Of a stretch of DNA of 29,536 nucleotides, positions 7,651 to 13,173 are shown piece by piece (position 1 is the stretch's first letter; each line of letters opens with the position of its first letter). The position numbers and the translations under genes were made by a program. Source of the DNA: a virus. The DNA lies in the IMG/VR virus record IMGVR_UViG_3300031673_000346, positions 1 through 29,536 of that record. One strand, given 5' to 3'. The notes below the pieces were generated by a model. The model saw nothing but the letters and a program-made list of their open reading frames with translations. It was not told the origin of the DNA and did not search any database.

Positions 7651-7848
7651 TCAAAACGGCGGATCAAAAATTTCCACTCTCGACCCGCACGGCAGTTTCC
7701 GGTACGGGTAATACTTTTTACTGGTCGGGTCTTCGCAGTATGTTCCCGCCGTCAGCCAGTGATTCTTATTGCAGTATGGACAGGCGACGACCCAGTAGTG
7801 CATCCCTTTTTTGCGTTTCAGAACAGCTTTAAGTAGTCTTAACGACAT
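7651..7848 (-). CDS. Small zinc-ribbon protein, 65 aa
   Basis: MSLRLLKAVLKRKKGMHYWV starts a small basic protein with a CPYC at residues 23-26 and two later single cysteines (YCEDP and PCGSR), a plausible four-cysteine metal site. It ends VEIFDPPF just before the ACCACGAAG repeat. No clear ribosome site is visible because an ATTTTC-type repeat lies directly upstream. It is one of several tiny Cys-rich proteins in this phage; the function is unknown. Confidence 0.6.
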   Translation of the reverse strand: MSLRLLKAVLKRKKGMHYWVVACPYCNKNHWLTAGTYCEDPTSKKYYPYRKLPCGSRVEIFDPPF

Positions 7849-7852
7849 AGTT

Positions 7853-8050
7853 TTATTTTCGATTGCCGATTTTCGATTTACGATTTATGACTTTCACCAG
7901 CAAATTCGCAATGCCCATCGCCATCTCGCTGATAATTTCATCTACGCATCGGCTGCATAATCCCGGGCTGAACCACCAGCATCCTCCAGGACACGGCTTA
8001 TCGTCTGTGCATCCGCAGATAATACATGTTTGTATTTTCTCTATTGCCAT
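7853..8050 (-). CDS. Small CxxC zinc-binding phage protein with repeat-derived tail
   Basis: A 65-aa protein. The first 37 residues carry a pattern found in many phages: TCIICGCTDDKPCPGGCWWF then LCSRC, with Cys pairs suited to a zinc site. The C-terminus VINRKSKIGNRK is encoded by an ATTTTCGATTT-type dispersed repeat that also supplies the end of the frame. This suggests that an original gene end was replaced by the repeat. ggat lies about 9 bases before the ATG. The family's function is unknown; the conserved Cys part argues for a real protein. Confidence 0.75.
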   Translation of the reverse strand: MAIEKIQTCIICGCTDDKPCPGGCWWFSPGLCSRCVDEIISEMAMGIANLLVKVINRKSKIGNRK

Positions 8051-8074
8051 TTTTAACTATCCGTCGTTAATCTT

Positions 8075-8275
8075 TTACAGTCCCAGCACGTCCATCAAGC
8101 CTTCGATGTTCACATTCAGCACGCGGCAGCATCTTTGCAGTGTTTCCCAGCTTGTGTGCTTCAGCAGCGACCTTTGCGCATCCTTGTACAGGGCAGGGCG
8201 TCCCTTCCATATCGGGCTTACCGGCGTCAGCATCCGGTCGATATCGCTTTTTGTTTTTATTCCGCCGCTCGTCAT
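8075..8275 (-). CDS. Hypothetical protein, 66 aa (possible degenerate HTH)
   Basis: The C-terminal half (SWETLQRCCRVLNVNIEGLM) resembles the last two helices of a small XRE-type domain (S-x-x-T-L-x-x-x-x-x-x-L-x-V), while the N-terminal half is polar and basic. The ATG lies one base after the upstream membrane-protein stop, which supports coupling. If it is an HTH protein it lacks a clear recognition helix. Function uncertain. Confidence 0.55.
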   Translation of the reverse strand: MTSGGIKTKSDIDRMLTPVSPIWKGRPALYKDAQRSLLKHTSWETLQRCCRVLNVNIEGLMDVLGL

Positions 8276-8276
8276 T

Positions 8277-8504
8277 TTAATCCGTGGTCTGTTTTTTTCT
8301 CCACATCCACAGCCCCTCTATCGCCAGGGCAAGAAATATCGCATCGCGAAGGCACAGGCTCAATATGCCGGCTTGCAGATGGATCCAGAATGACAGGGCG
8401 TTTGAAAACATCCAGACGATAAAACACGCCCGCAGCCTGCGATTATTAAGCAGAACGCCCGCTATTGCCAATATCATCGTAACTGTCCCGATTACCTCAA
8501 TCAT
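8277..8504 (-). CDS. Small membrane protein (PnuC-like or holin-like)
   Basis: A 75-aa protein with three hydrophobic segments (about 2-18 MIEVIGTVTMILAIAGVLL, 25-45 CFIVWMFSNALSFWI, 50-69 LCLRDAIFLALAIEGLW). It starts at MIEVIG, because ttggaaag sits about 5 bases upstream and the extra upstream codons come from the ACCACGAAG-repeat side. The pattern of 'LLNNRRLRACF-W-M-SN' and 'L-RDAIFL-L-I-GLW-W' resembles half of a PnuC-type transporter, a type also found as small phage membrane proteins. Lying next to the lysin-like gene, a holin-type role is possible. Confidence 0.65.
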   Translation of the reverse strand: MIEVIGTVTMILAIAGVLLNNRRLRACFIVWMFSNALSFWIHLQAGILSLCLRDAIFLALAIEGLWMWRKKQTTD

Positions 8505-8523
8505 TTTACTTTCCAATTTTTTC

Positions 8524-8607
8524 ACCACGAAGCTCACGAAGGCACACGAAGTTTTATATATGCTTTATTGTTTTTTCTTCGTGGCTCTCTGCTTTCTTCG
8601 TGGTAAA
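8524..8607. repeat. ACCACGAAG inverted-repeat element, copy 2
   Basis: The same element as at 7560-7643. It overlaps the 3' end of the lysin-like gene, so the last residues of that protein (about TFTTKKAESHEEKTI) are translated repeat sequence and the stop codon lies inside it. Confidence 0.85.
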
Positions 8608-9309
8608 TGTTTTTTTCCTTAATCCGCCACGGCGGATAAATTCTAAATTCTTAATTCCCCATCTGACCGCCTCATCGTGTCCGTCAAAGTACACATCGAG
8701 TCTGCCCGCTGTTATCGCCCCGCCCCGGTCGAGCACCGGCACAGGTTTGCCGTCGTTATATCCGGGGATTATTATCATTGTCCCGAATGGGATTGATTTA
8801 TCGGCAGCGCAAAACCTGTCGCCTTTTCGGATTCTATGTCCGCTGGCTGTAATGCCGTCGGCGAATCTGCCGCAGCACTTTGCGCACGGGCAGTATGCCG
8901 TTACCTTGTAAATAGAGACGGCGGCCCCGTGGGTGGGAGCCGCCGTTTCCCGGCTGCTGTCCGATCCGGCACTGGAAAGGAGGGGTTGGGCATTTTCGAT
9001 TTTCGATTTTCGATTTTCGATTTCATCCCGACTCTCGACTCTCGGCTCTCGACTTATTTCATCGGCGATTGCCGCAATTGTTAGTGGGGCGGCGACGTTG
9101 CATGCCTGTTGACCGCCGCCGCCCGCTCCGTATGGGGTTTTTATTTTGACATCAGCGGCCGCTGCCGCCGCGATTATCGACTGCCGGCTGGATGAGAAGC
9201 AGCCGGCAGCGTAGGAGAAAACAATGAAACCTATCATGGCCGCGATAAAGATTACCATCCTTTTCGCGTGCCGCGTCTTTGCTTTGCCCGTATAAGTTCG
9301 TTTGTTCAT
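8554..9309 (-). CDS. 3D-domain lysin-like lipoprotein
   Basis: A 251-aa protein. The N-terminus is basic, then hydrophobic (MVIFIAAMIGFIVFSYAAGC) with a possible lipobox at AAGC (Cys37), so it may be membrane-anchored. Residues about 133-220 are a 3D domain, the fold of MltA-type lytic transglycosylase cores: VTAYCPC, then ASGHRIRKGDRFCAADKSIP, VPVLDRGGAI and RLDVYFDGHDEA. The three aspartates are about D170, D194 and D205. It is probably a peptidoglycan-cleaving lysis protein. Residues about 85-107 (VESRDEIENRKSKIENAQ) and the tail from about 219 onward are repeat-derived. The four CxxC-spaced cysteines near 140-146 are unusual. Confidence 0.8.
   Translation of the reverse strand: MNKRTYTGKAKTRHAKRMVIFIAAMIGFIVFSYAAGCFSSSRQSIIAAAAAADVKIKTPYGAGGGGQQACNVAAPLTIAAIADEISREPRVESRDEIENRKSKIENAQPLLSSAGSDSSRETAAPTHGAAVSIYKVTAYCPCAKCCGRFADGITASGHRIRKGDRFCAADKSIPFGTMIIIPGYNDGKPVPVLDRGGAITAGRLDVYFDGHDEAVRWGIKNLEFIRRGGLRKKTFTTKKAESHEEKTIKHI
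8992..9056. repeat. In-frame tandem repeat inside the 3D-domain gene
   Basis: Four ATTTTCG units, then tttcatcccg and actctcgactctcggctctcgactt. The tract is read through in frame and encodes the peptide SRVESRDEIENRKSKIEN-like stretch on the minus strand. The 7-base unit is not a multiple of three, so unit-number changes would shift the frame. Confidence 0.85.
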
Positions 9310-9369
9310 TGTCCGTTCTTTGGAATCTCAAATTTCAGATTTTTTACTTTGTGGCAAAACAGGCGATCA

Positions 9370-9549
9370 TTATCCAAGAACTGCGAGTTGATTGGCAAAG
9401 AAGTAAAATTCATGCATACACCCGTCTTTGTCGGGGTATCTGACATTGTATTGCATTTGACCGCCAAGTGTTTGGTAGATGGCGACTACCTCGCCTTTTG
9501 CGCCGGTTGCATTGATTTTAACTTTGCAGCCAAGTGTTATGTTTTGCAT
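9370..9549 (-). CDS. Small SH3/KOW-like phage protein, 59 aa
   Basis: MQNITLGCKVKINATGAKGE starts a beta-rich small protein with the rhythm 'V-x-D/N-x-x-T-G-x-x-G-x-V' typical of small phage SH3-like proteins of unknown function. The rest is GGQMQYNVRYPDKDG then FYFFANQLAVLG. aaaggga sits about 6 bases before the ATG. It follows the minus-strand terminator at 9651-9683 and precedes the lysin gene. Confidence 0.65.
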   Translation of the reverse strand: MQNITLGCKVKINATGAKGEVVAIYQTLGGQMQYNVRYPDKDGCMHEFYFFANQLAVLG

Positions 9550-9571
9550 ATAATCCCTTTCGTTAATTCTT

Positions 9572-9609
9572 GCCGGGCAGACCTGGGTATCGCATCAGGC
9601 CCGCCCGGC
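9572..9609 (-). other. Stem-loop in the leader of the small SH3-like gene
   Basis: GCCGGGC (9572-9578) pairs with GCCCGGC (9603-9609) and an inner CCTG/CAGG pair extends it. It lies between the minus-strand terminator and the next gene. It may be an RNA-stability or attenuation structure. No known riboswitch motif is visible. Confidence 0.4.
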
Positions 9610-9650
9610 CTTGGTTAAAAGCCGTCCCTTGGCATCCACTCCAGGGCGGC

Positions 9651-9683
9651 AAAAAAAATCTCAGCCGGCGCACGCCGACTGAG
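9651..9683 (-). terminator. Rho-independent terminator after the first leftward gene
   Basis: On the minus strand CTCAGTCGGC-GTGC-GCCGGCTGAG (one G-U pair) is followed by A and eight T. It overlaps the stop of the 63-aa gene (TGA at 9661-9663). It is strong enough to separate that gene from the rest of the leftward block, unless it is antiterminated. Confidence 0.85.
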
Positions 9684-9852
9684 CGGTTGATCGTAAAGCC
9701 CGAATTCTCTCCCTGCACCCGTCAAGCAAAATCCGCCGAGCGGAATCGTGCGGATACCGCTCTTCGAGCCGAGCAAGCTCATTGATTGCATCGATCACGT
9801 CAGGGTAGCTTTTTCTGCTGAATGCAAGGTTTTTTATTGGCCGAATTCCCAT
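9661..9852 (-). CDS. First gene of the leftward block, 63 aa
   Basis: MGIRPIKNLAFSRKSYPDVI then a helical, charged stretch (DAINELARLEERYPHDSARR). It is basic and probably cytoplasmic. It is the first gene after the switch region and ends in a terminator, so it is likely expressed alone, and is a candidate early regulator or antirepressor. An agga lies about 12 bases upstream of the ATG, which is a weak site. No HTH is evident. Confidence 0.55.
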   Translation of the reverse strand: MGIRPIKNLAFSRKSYPDVIDAINELARLEERYPHDSARRILLDGCRERIRALRSTAQSACAG

Positions 9853-9862
9853 AGTTCTTTTG

Positions 9863-9939
9863 ATTTCCTAAAATTACCAATTAGTACCTTAACACTTTCG
9901 GCTTTTTTGTCAACAACAAATTACTAAAAATTTCCTAAA
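9863..9939 (-). promoter_or_regulatory. Switch region: leftward promoter and putative operators
   Basis: The minus strand has a perfect -35 (TTGACA, 9913-9908) but no strong -10 at normal spacing. A 10-base direct repeat ATTTCCTAAA occurs at 9863-9872 and 9930-9939, each close to an AAATTAC[CT] box, and the pair flanks the -35. The region is very AT-rich compared with its neighbours. This layout suits a repressor-controlled early promoter; the regulator is not identified. Confidence 0.4.
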
Positions 9940-9956
9940 GTTTCTCCTTATTACCC

Positions 9957-9986
9957 TTGAGTCCTGATAAGTCTTTGTGTGATAAT
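9957..9986 (+). promoter_or_regulatory. Rightward promoter for the two-gene operon
   Basis: TTGAGT (9957-9962), an 18-base spacer, and GATAAT (9981-9986), which is preceded by TGT. Transcription would start about 9993, almost at the ATG at 9994, so the mRNA may be leaderless. There is no ribosome site before that ATG, which fits. Confidence 0.55.
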
Positions 9987-9993
9987 GATTTAT

Positions 9994-10344
9994 ATGGAAG
10001 AAAAATTTATCAAACGAGGTTATAATTTCGGCGAAAATCTGCTTAAAGTCTGGGAAAATTTTCACAGGCCGAGCAAGGATTACAGTCCTTCGGCAGCCGG
10101 GGCCTTTCTTGTCTGGATGACCTTGCCGCCGGAAATCCGCGAACAGGCCCGGCAGGCAGCCTGTTGTCAGGATATTGACCATCAGATACGAAAAATCAAA
10201 GAAATACTCGAAAAATACTATCCACCCAAGGGTGAAAATGTTATCGTTAAGCTTTTGGATGAACAAACGAGCCAACTGCTTGCCGAATTTCGCAAGTCAG
10301 TAGGCCCGGAACAGACCGCCAAAAGGAAGGCAAAATCGGGATGA
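9994..10344 (+). CDS. Switch-region protein, 116 aa
   Basis: Starts MEEKFIKRGYNFGENLLKVW. Five codons could be added upstream, but the promoter's predicted start lies at this ATG. The protein is helical and charged, with a central AAGAFLVWMTLPPEIREQA and a coiled-coil-like DIDHQIRKIKEILEKYY. The tail is basic (AKRKAKSG). Its stop overlaps the next start (ATGA). It lies where a Mu-type repressor gene would be, divergent to the early block, but no helix-turn-helix is visible. The family is not recognised. It could be an atypical repressor, an exclusion protein or a host gene carried by the phage. Confidence 0.6.
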   Translation: MEEKFIKRGYNFGENLLKVWENFHRPSKDYSPSAAGAFLVWMTLPPEIREQARQAACCQDIDHQIRKIKEILEKYYPPKGENVIVKLLDEQTSQLLAEFRKSVGPEQTAKRKAKSG

Positions 10345-10802
10345 AAACCCAATGTCCGGCATGCCAAAAATTGCAGGATATCCCTGATGCCTACAAGGGC
10401 CGCAAAATTAAGTGTACGGCCTGCAAACAGCCATTTGAAGCGATTCCGTTCCTCGATATCATCGTCTCACAACTTCCGCCGGACCCGCCCGCTAAACCGC
10501 CATCGCCGCCAAAACTGGCAATTTATACACCGGGACTTTCGCGTTTCCTGCAGGTTATTGCTGTTATTTGGTTTATCGGGGCCATAATGACTATAATCTC
10601 GAATTCTTCGTATTGGAGCTACCCCAGCGTCTATGTATATAAAGATTCCCTCTGGCGTGATATGTACGAGCAAATAATAGAAATCCGAAAAGAAAACTAT
10701 TCTACCCAGTGCGCCATCCAGGCGTTGTTGTCTATTATAATTTTTTGCCTGGTTGAAATTTCCATTGCGATAAAATCCCAAAAAAACAAATTAAAATTTT
10801 AG
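10341..10802 (+). CDS. Zinc-ribbon membrane protein
   Basis: A 153-aa protein. Residues 1-36 form an MJ0042-type zinc ribbon (MKTQCPACQKLQDIPDAYKG ... CTACKQPF; Cys pairs at 5/8 and 28/31). A Pro-rich linker follows (LPPDPPAKPPSPPK), then two hydrophobic segments (about 72-88, FLQVIAVIWFIGAIMTII; about 128-146, LLSIIIFCLVEISIAI). The layout suggests a membrane-bound sensor or scaffold. It is coupled to the upstream gene by ATGA. It may be a lysogenic conversion or superinfection-exclusion protein, by position only. Confidence 0.65.
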   Translation: MKTQCPACQKLQDIPDAYKGRKIKCTACKQPFEAIPFLDIIVSQLPPDPPAKPPSPPKLAIYTPGLSRFLQVIAVIWFIGAIMTIISNSSYWSYPSVYVYKDSLWRDMYEQIIEIRKENYSTQCAIQALLSIIIFCLVEISIAIKSQKNKLKF

Positions 10803-10812
10803 AAAAAATGAC

Positions 10813-10841
10813 TTGACAGCCGGAAGGGGGGTTGTAGTCTA
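10813..10841 (+). promoter_or_regulatory. Possible promoter for an untranslated RNA or late leader
   Basis: A perfect -35 (TTGACA, 10813-10818) in an intergenic region; the -10 side (tagtct/agtcta near 10835-10841) is weak. A G-run lies in the spacer. It could need an activator. Confidence 0.35.
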
Positions 10842-10844
10842 ACA

Positions 10845-10949
10845 AATGACAATTAAATTTTGGTTCAGGCCATCCACAATAGCCTGAGCCAACGGGACGA
10901 TATTTTCGGCCCGCTGACTGAGCGGTTGAACTCGGACAGCGGGCTTTTT
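10845..10949 (+). ncRNA. Candidate small RNA with two hairpins
   Basis: Between the promoter-like site and the late lipoprotein gene there is a 9-bp stem (GGTTCAGGC 10862-10870 with GCCTGAGCC 10882-10890, one G-U pair), a short spacer, and then a terminator hairpin ending in five T. No coding frame fits the interval. It may be a regulatory RNA or simply the 3' end of the two-gene operon. Not recognised as a known family. Confidence 0.35.
10909..10949 (+). terminator. Rho-independent terminator
   Basis: GCCCGCTG (10909-10916) pairs with CAGCGGGC (10937-10944) with an inner GAG/CTC, followed by TTTTT. It ends the two-gene operon and insulates the late operon. Confidence 0.85.
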
Positions 10950-10974
10950 CTATTTATACCCGCCTCCGAAAAAT

Positions 10975-10994
10975 GGTTTAACGGACTTAAAACC
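10975..10994 (+). promoter_or_regulatory. Imperfect palindrome before the late operon
   Basis: GGTTTAACGGACTTAAAACC is an imperfect inverted repeat just upstream of the first late gene. A related sequence lies at 29262-29277 (13 of 16 positions agree). It may bind a late activator; there is no direct evidence. Confidence 0.3.
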
Positions 10995-11016
10995 TTTTTT
11001 ACGAACGGAGTCTAAA

Positions 11017-11364
11017 ATGAACACTCACAGAGGCTTTCCCGCGATTCTGCTTTTTGCCCTTTGTCTTTTGCCCTTTCTTTTCACCGGCTGCGCCATCCAG
11101 CAGGCGCCAAAGGCGCAGCTCCTTGCCTCGCAGAAGGCTTATTGCGCGGTCGTCGATTCTCTCACATCTCTCAAATTGCAGGGCCATTTCAGCGACAAAG
11201 ACACCGCCGCTGTCACAGTCGCCGTCAACGAAGGGGCTGATTTTCTGTCCCGGTGGAAGTCGGCGATAGATGCCGGCGCCGATTCGCCCGACCTGTATGC
11301 CGAGTTTCAGTTGATTCTCGACAGGCTCATCGCTTACCAAATCGCTAAGGAGTCAAAGTTATGA
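11017..11364 (+). CDS. Late lipoprotein, 115 aa
   Basis: The N-terminus has a lipoprotein signal (FAILLFALCLLPFLFTGC-type run, lipobox FTGC near residues 22-25). The rest is helical (LLASQKAYCAVVDSLTSLKL, then DLYAEFQLILDRLIAYQIA). It is the first late gene, next to a holin-like gene. This suggests a lysis-related lipoprotein, perhaps an outer-membrane spanin component, though it is longer and more helical than classic Rz1. The start is supported by a cggag site about 6 bases upstream. Confidence 0.7.
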   Translation: MNTHRGFPAILLFALCLLPFLFTGCAIQQAPKAQLLASQKAYCAVVDSLTSLKLQGHFSDKDTAAVTVAVNEGADFLSRWKSAIDAGADSPDLYAEFQLILDRLIAYQIAKESKL

Positions 11365-11552
11365 ACACGCTCAATGTCCTTTTATTGATCCAGCTTGTCG
11401 CAAAGGTGACCGGTTGCGGCAAAGAAATCTTCGACCTCATCGAGCAGGTCAAATCCGGTCAGGAAATCACACAGGCCCAGATTGACCAGGCGGCTCAAAA
11501 TGCCGAGCAGTCCCGGCAGGATTGGCTCAAAGCCGTAGAGGCAAAGGAGTAA
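11361..11552 (+). CDS. Small late protein, 63 aa
   Basis: MNTLNVLLLIQLVAKVTGCG is a hydrophobic N-terminus, followed by an acidic, Gln-rich helix (EQVKSGQEITQAQIDQAAQN). The start lies within the stop of the lipoprotein gene, with aaggag upstream, so the two are coupled. Probably part of the lysis cluster; the family is not recognised. Confidence 0.65.
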   Translation: MNTLNVLLLIQLVAKVTGCGKEIFDLIEQVKSGQEITQAQIDQAAQNAEQSRQDWLKAVEAKE

Positions 11553-11553
11553 A

Positions 11554-11880
11554 ATGGAAAATCTCTCGTTTAACTTTACCCCGGACCTGTTCCCGCTGAT
11601 TTTCTGCGTGGCCGCCCTGATACAGTTCGTCAAGAAAATCCCGCTTCTGTCGCGGTACTCGGATTGGCTGCCCCTGTTGTCCTGTCTGCTTGGCATAGGG
11701 GTTGCGTATTTGCAGCACATCGGCAATCCGCTCGTATCCGGCATCGTCATCGGCGTTATAGCATCCGGCTCGTACGAGCTGCTCAAGGGCATCCCATCAA
11801 TCCCGCTGCCGTCCCCTGACAAAAACCCGCCCGATGATGCAAAGACCGCCCCGCCGTCCAATCAGCCGAGTATGAATTAG
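11554..11880 (+). CDS. Holin-like membrane protein
   Basis: A 108-aa protein with two or three hydrophobic stretches (about 10-25 LFPLIFCVAALIQF, 40-55 LPLLSCLLGIGVAYL, 60-80 PLVSGIVIGVIASGSYELL) and a polar Pro-rich tail (PLPSPDKNPPDDAKTAPPS). The size, topology and place after the lysis-type lipoprotein fit a holin, which would permeabilise the cytoplasmic membrane. No specific holin family can be named. Confidence 0.65.
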   Translation: MENLSFNFTPDLFPLIFCVAALIQFVKKIPLLSRYSDWLPLLSCLLGIGVAYLQHIGNPLVSGIVIGVIASGSYELLKGIPSIPLPSPDKNPPDDAKTAPPSNQPSMN

Positions 11881-11895
11881 CCGCAAAGGGAATAT

Positions 11896-12231
11896 ATGAA
11901 CGTGCTATCTGTGGTACTGACCATCATCTCCGCCGCCGCCGGCATAATCAGCGGCCTTGTGCTTTACAACCTTACCGGCATCCGCGAGGCCATTAACCGG
12001 CACACCGCCGACATCTCCGGCATCAAAGACCGCCTGTCGAATTTTCGCGGGGAATGCGACGACCAATATGCAAGCAAGGACGATTACATTCGCGAGGCCG
12101 GATACGCCCGGCGGTTCCAGGAAAGACAGATAGCCGATATGGCTGAAATCAAAACGCTGGTGAACAAGATGCCTGAAATGACCGGACAGATAGTCCGTTC
12201 CATAATGGCCGAAGTCAGACGAGGTGACTAA
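11896..12231 (+). CDS. Spanin-like membrane coiled-coil protein
   Basis: A 111-aa protein with one N-terminal membrane segment (VLSVVLTIISAAAGIISGLVL-like run, residues 3-24), then a long charged helix (REAINRHTADISGIKDRLSN and RRFQERQIADMAEIKTLVNK) typical of inner-membrane spanins or small membrane tethers. An aaaggga site precedes the ATG. The position after the holin-like gene supports a lysis role; the identification is by shape only. Confidence 0.6.
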   Translation: MNVLSVVLTIISAAAGIISGLVLYNLTGIREAINRHTADISGIKDRLSNFRGECDDQYASKDDYIREAGYARRFQERQIADMAEIKTLVNKMPEMTGQIVRSIMAEVRRGD

Positions 12232-12551
12232 TGAATAATCATCCAAACGAATCCGCCGAATCGCTTGCCATCCGGACGCAGCGGCGCATCCTGATGCAGT
12301 CCCTCAATTCATCCTTCCCGGCAAAGACCTTTATCAAGTCCCTGTTCAGGAATGCCATTTATGTCGAGCCGACGTATGAAAAATCTATGTTCATCAAGGA
12401 CGTTTTTTACCTGGAGAAAAAAGGCTACGTCGAAATCAGCGAAAATTGTCTGACCGAAGGCGGACCCTTGTTCGACAGGTTTATACTGCTTACCGCATCC
12501 GGCAAGGAAATCGCCGAGCAGACGATGATAGATCCTGCGATGAAAATATAA
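12231..12551 (+). CDS. Winged-helix protein before small terminase
   Basis: A 106-aa protein. LMQSLNSSFPAKTFIKSL and FYLEKKGYVEISENCLTE, then FILLTASGKEIAEQT, make an ArsR/MarR-like pattern: helix, recognition area, wing ('kGYVEI'), and a final helix. Mu-like phages carry a small DNA-binding protein just before the small terminase, and this one matches in place. The start overlaps the previous stop by one base (taATG) with gaggtga upstream. Likely packaging or regulatory. Confidence 0.65.
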   Translation: MNNHPNESAESLAIRTQRRILMQSLNSSFPAKTFIKSLFRNAIYVEPTYEKSMFIKDVFYLEKKGYVEISENCLTEGGPLFDRFILLTASGKEIAEQTMIDPAMKI

Positions 12552-12557
12552 TTGATA

Positions 12558-12615
12558 TTTGGTAGTTTTGATTTGGTAGTTGAAACTTAGAACTCAAAAC
12601 TTAGAACTCAAAACT
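12558..12615. repeat. Tandem repeat before small terminase (TTTGGTAGTT and AACTTAGAACTCAA)
   Basis: Two ttggtagttttga/tttggtagtt units, then AACTTAGAACTCAA twice with a 14-base period (12584-12612). It stands directly before the ATG of the small terminase and displaces any ribosome site. A TTG at 12580 opens a longer in-frame reading that would translate the repeat (KLRTQNLELK). Confidence 0.8.
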
Positions 12616-13173
12616 ATGAGAAGAACTCACAGTACAATAGATTCTTTACCCGCCGATATCCGGGCGGTCATCACCGCTATGGTCGTCGATGCCGTGTGGC
12701 CTGAAGGTTGCAACCCGGTTGATTCCGGCGGTAAGCCGACTTATGAAGATATCGTCCTGTATCTTGCGTCAAAGGAGCTATCCGTCAGCCGTTCTGCGAT
12801 CGGCCGCTGGGCCAAGGGTCTGCGTGTCTTTGAGCGGATGCGGACGGCGGCGGGGCTGGCCAAGCAGATTATGGCCGATGTCAGGGATGAGGACGCCTCG
12901 GCGGCGCAGAAAGCGGCGGCCGAGATAATCACCGCCCAGATTATCGACATGGCCTCGTCGGAGGATTTAAAGCCCAAGGATATTTCGATGATTGCCGGGG
13001 CCGTGCGGGATTGCAGCAACGTCGCGATGGCCGCCGATAAATACCGCCGCCAGCAGATAAAGAGCAAGGCCGAGGCGGCGGATAAAACCATCACTGAAAT
13101 CGCAAAGAAGAAAAAACTTGATCCCGAAACGCTCAAGATAATCCGCGAGCAGGTCTATGGAATCGTAGCATGA
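12616..13173 (+). CDS. Small terminase subunit (Mu gp27 / DUF3486 family)
   Basis: A 185-aa protein that starts MRRTHSTIDSLPADIRAVI. The family pattern is clear: 'R-x-S-x-I-D-x-L-P-x-x-I', then PTYEDIVLYLASKE and LSVSRSAIGRWAKGLR, a HTH with the S-R-S-A-x-x-R signature. A long helix-rich tail follows (AAEIITAQIIDMASSEDLK, KKLDPETLKIIREQV). It recognises phage DNA for packaging with the large terminase. The stop overlaps the large-terminase start (ATGA). A longer start from the TTG at 12580 would add repeat-encoded residues and is rejected. Confidence 0.85.
   Translation: MRRTHSTIDSLPADIRAVITAMVVDAVWPEGCNPVDSGGKPTYEDIVLYLASKELSVSRSAIGRWAKGLRVFERMRTAAGLAKQIMADVRDEDASAAQKAAAEIITAQIIDMASSEDLKPKDISMIAGAVRDCSNVAMAADKYRRQQIKSKAEAADKTITEIAKKKKLDPETLKIIREQVYGIVA

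Noticed and set aside
9910-10275. Minus-strand 121-aa frame across the switch region
   Set aside because: It lies over the AT-rich operator area and the 116-aa gene and has no ribosome site.
12580-12615. TTG-started extension of the small terminase
   Set aside because: The extra residues are translated repeat, and the family pattern begins at the ATG at 12616.
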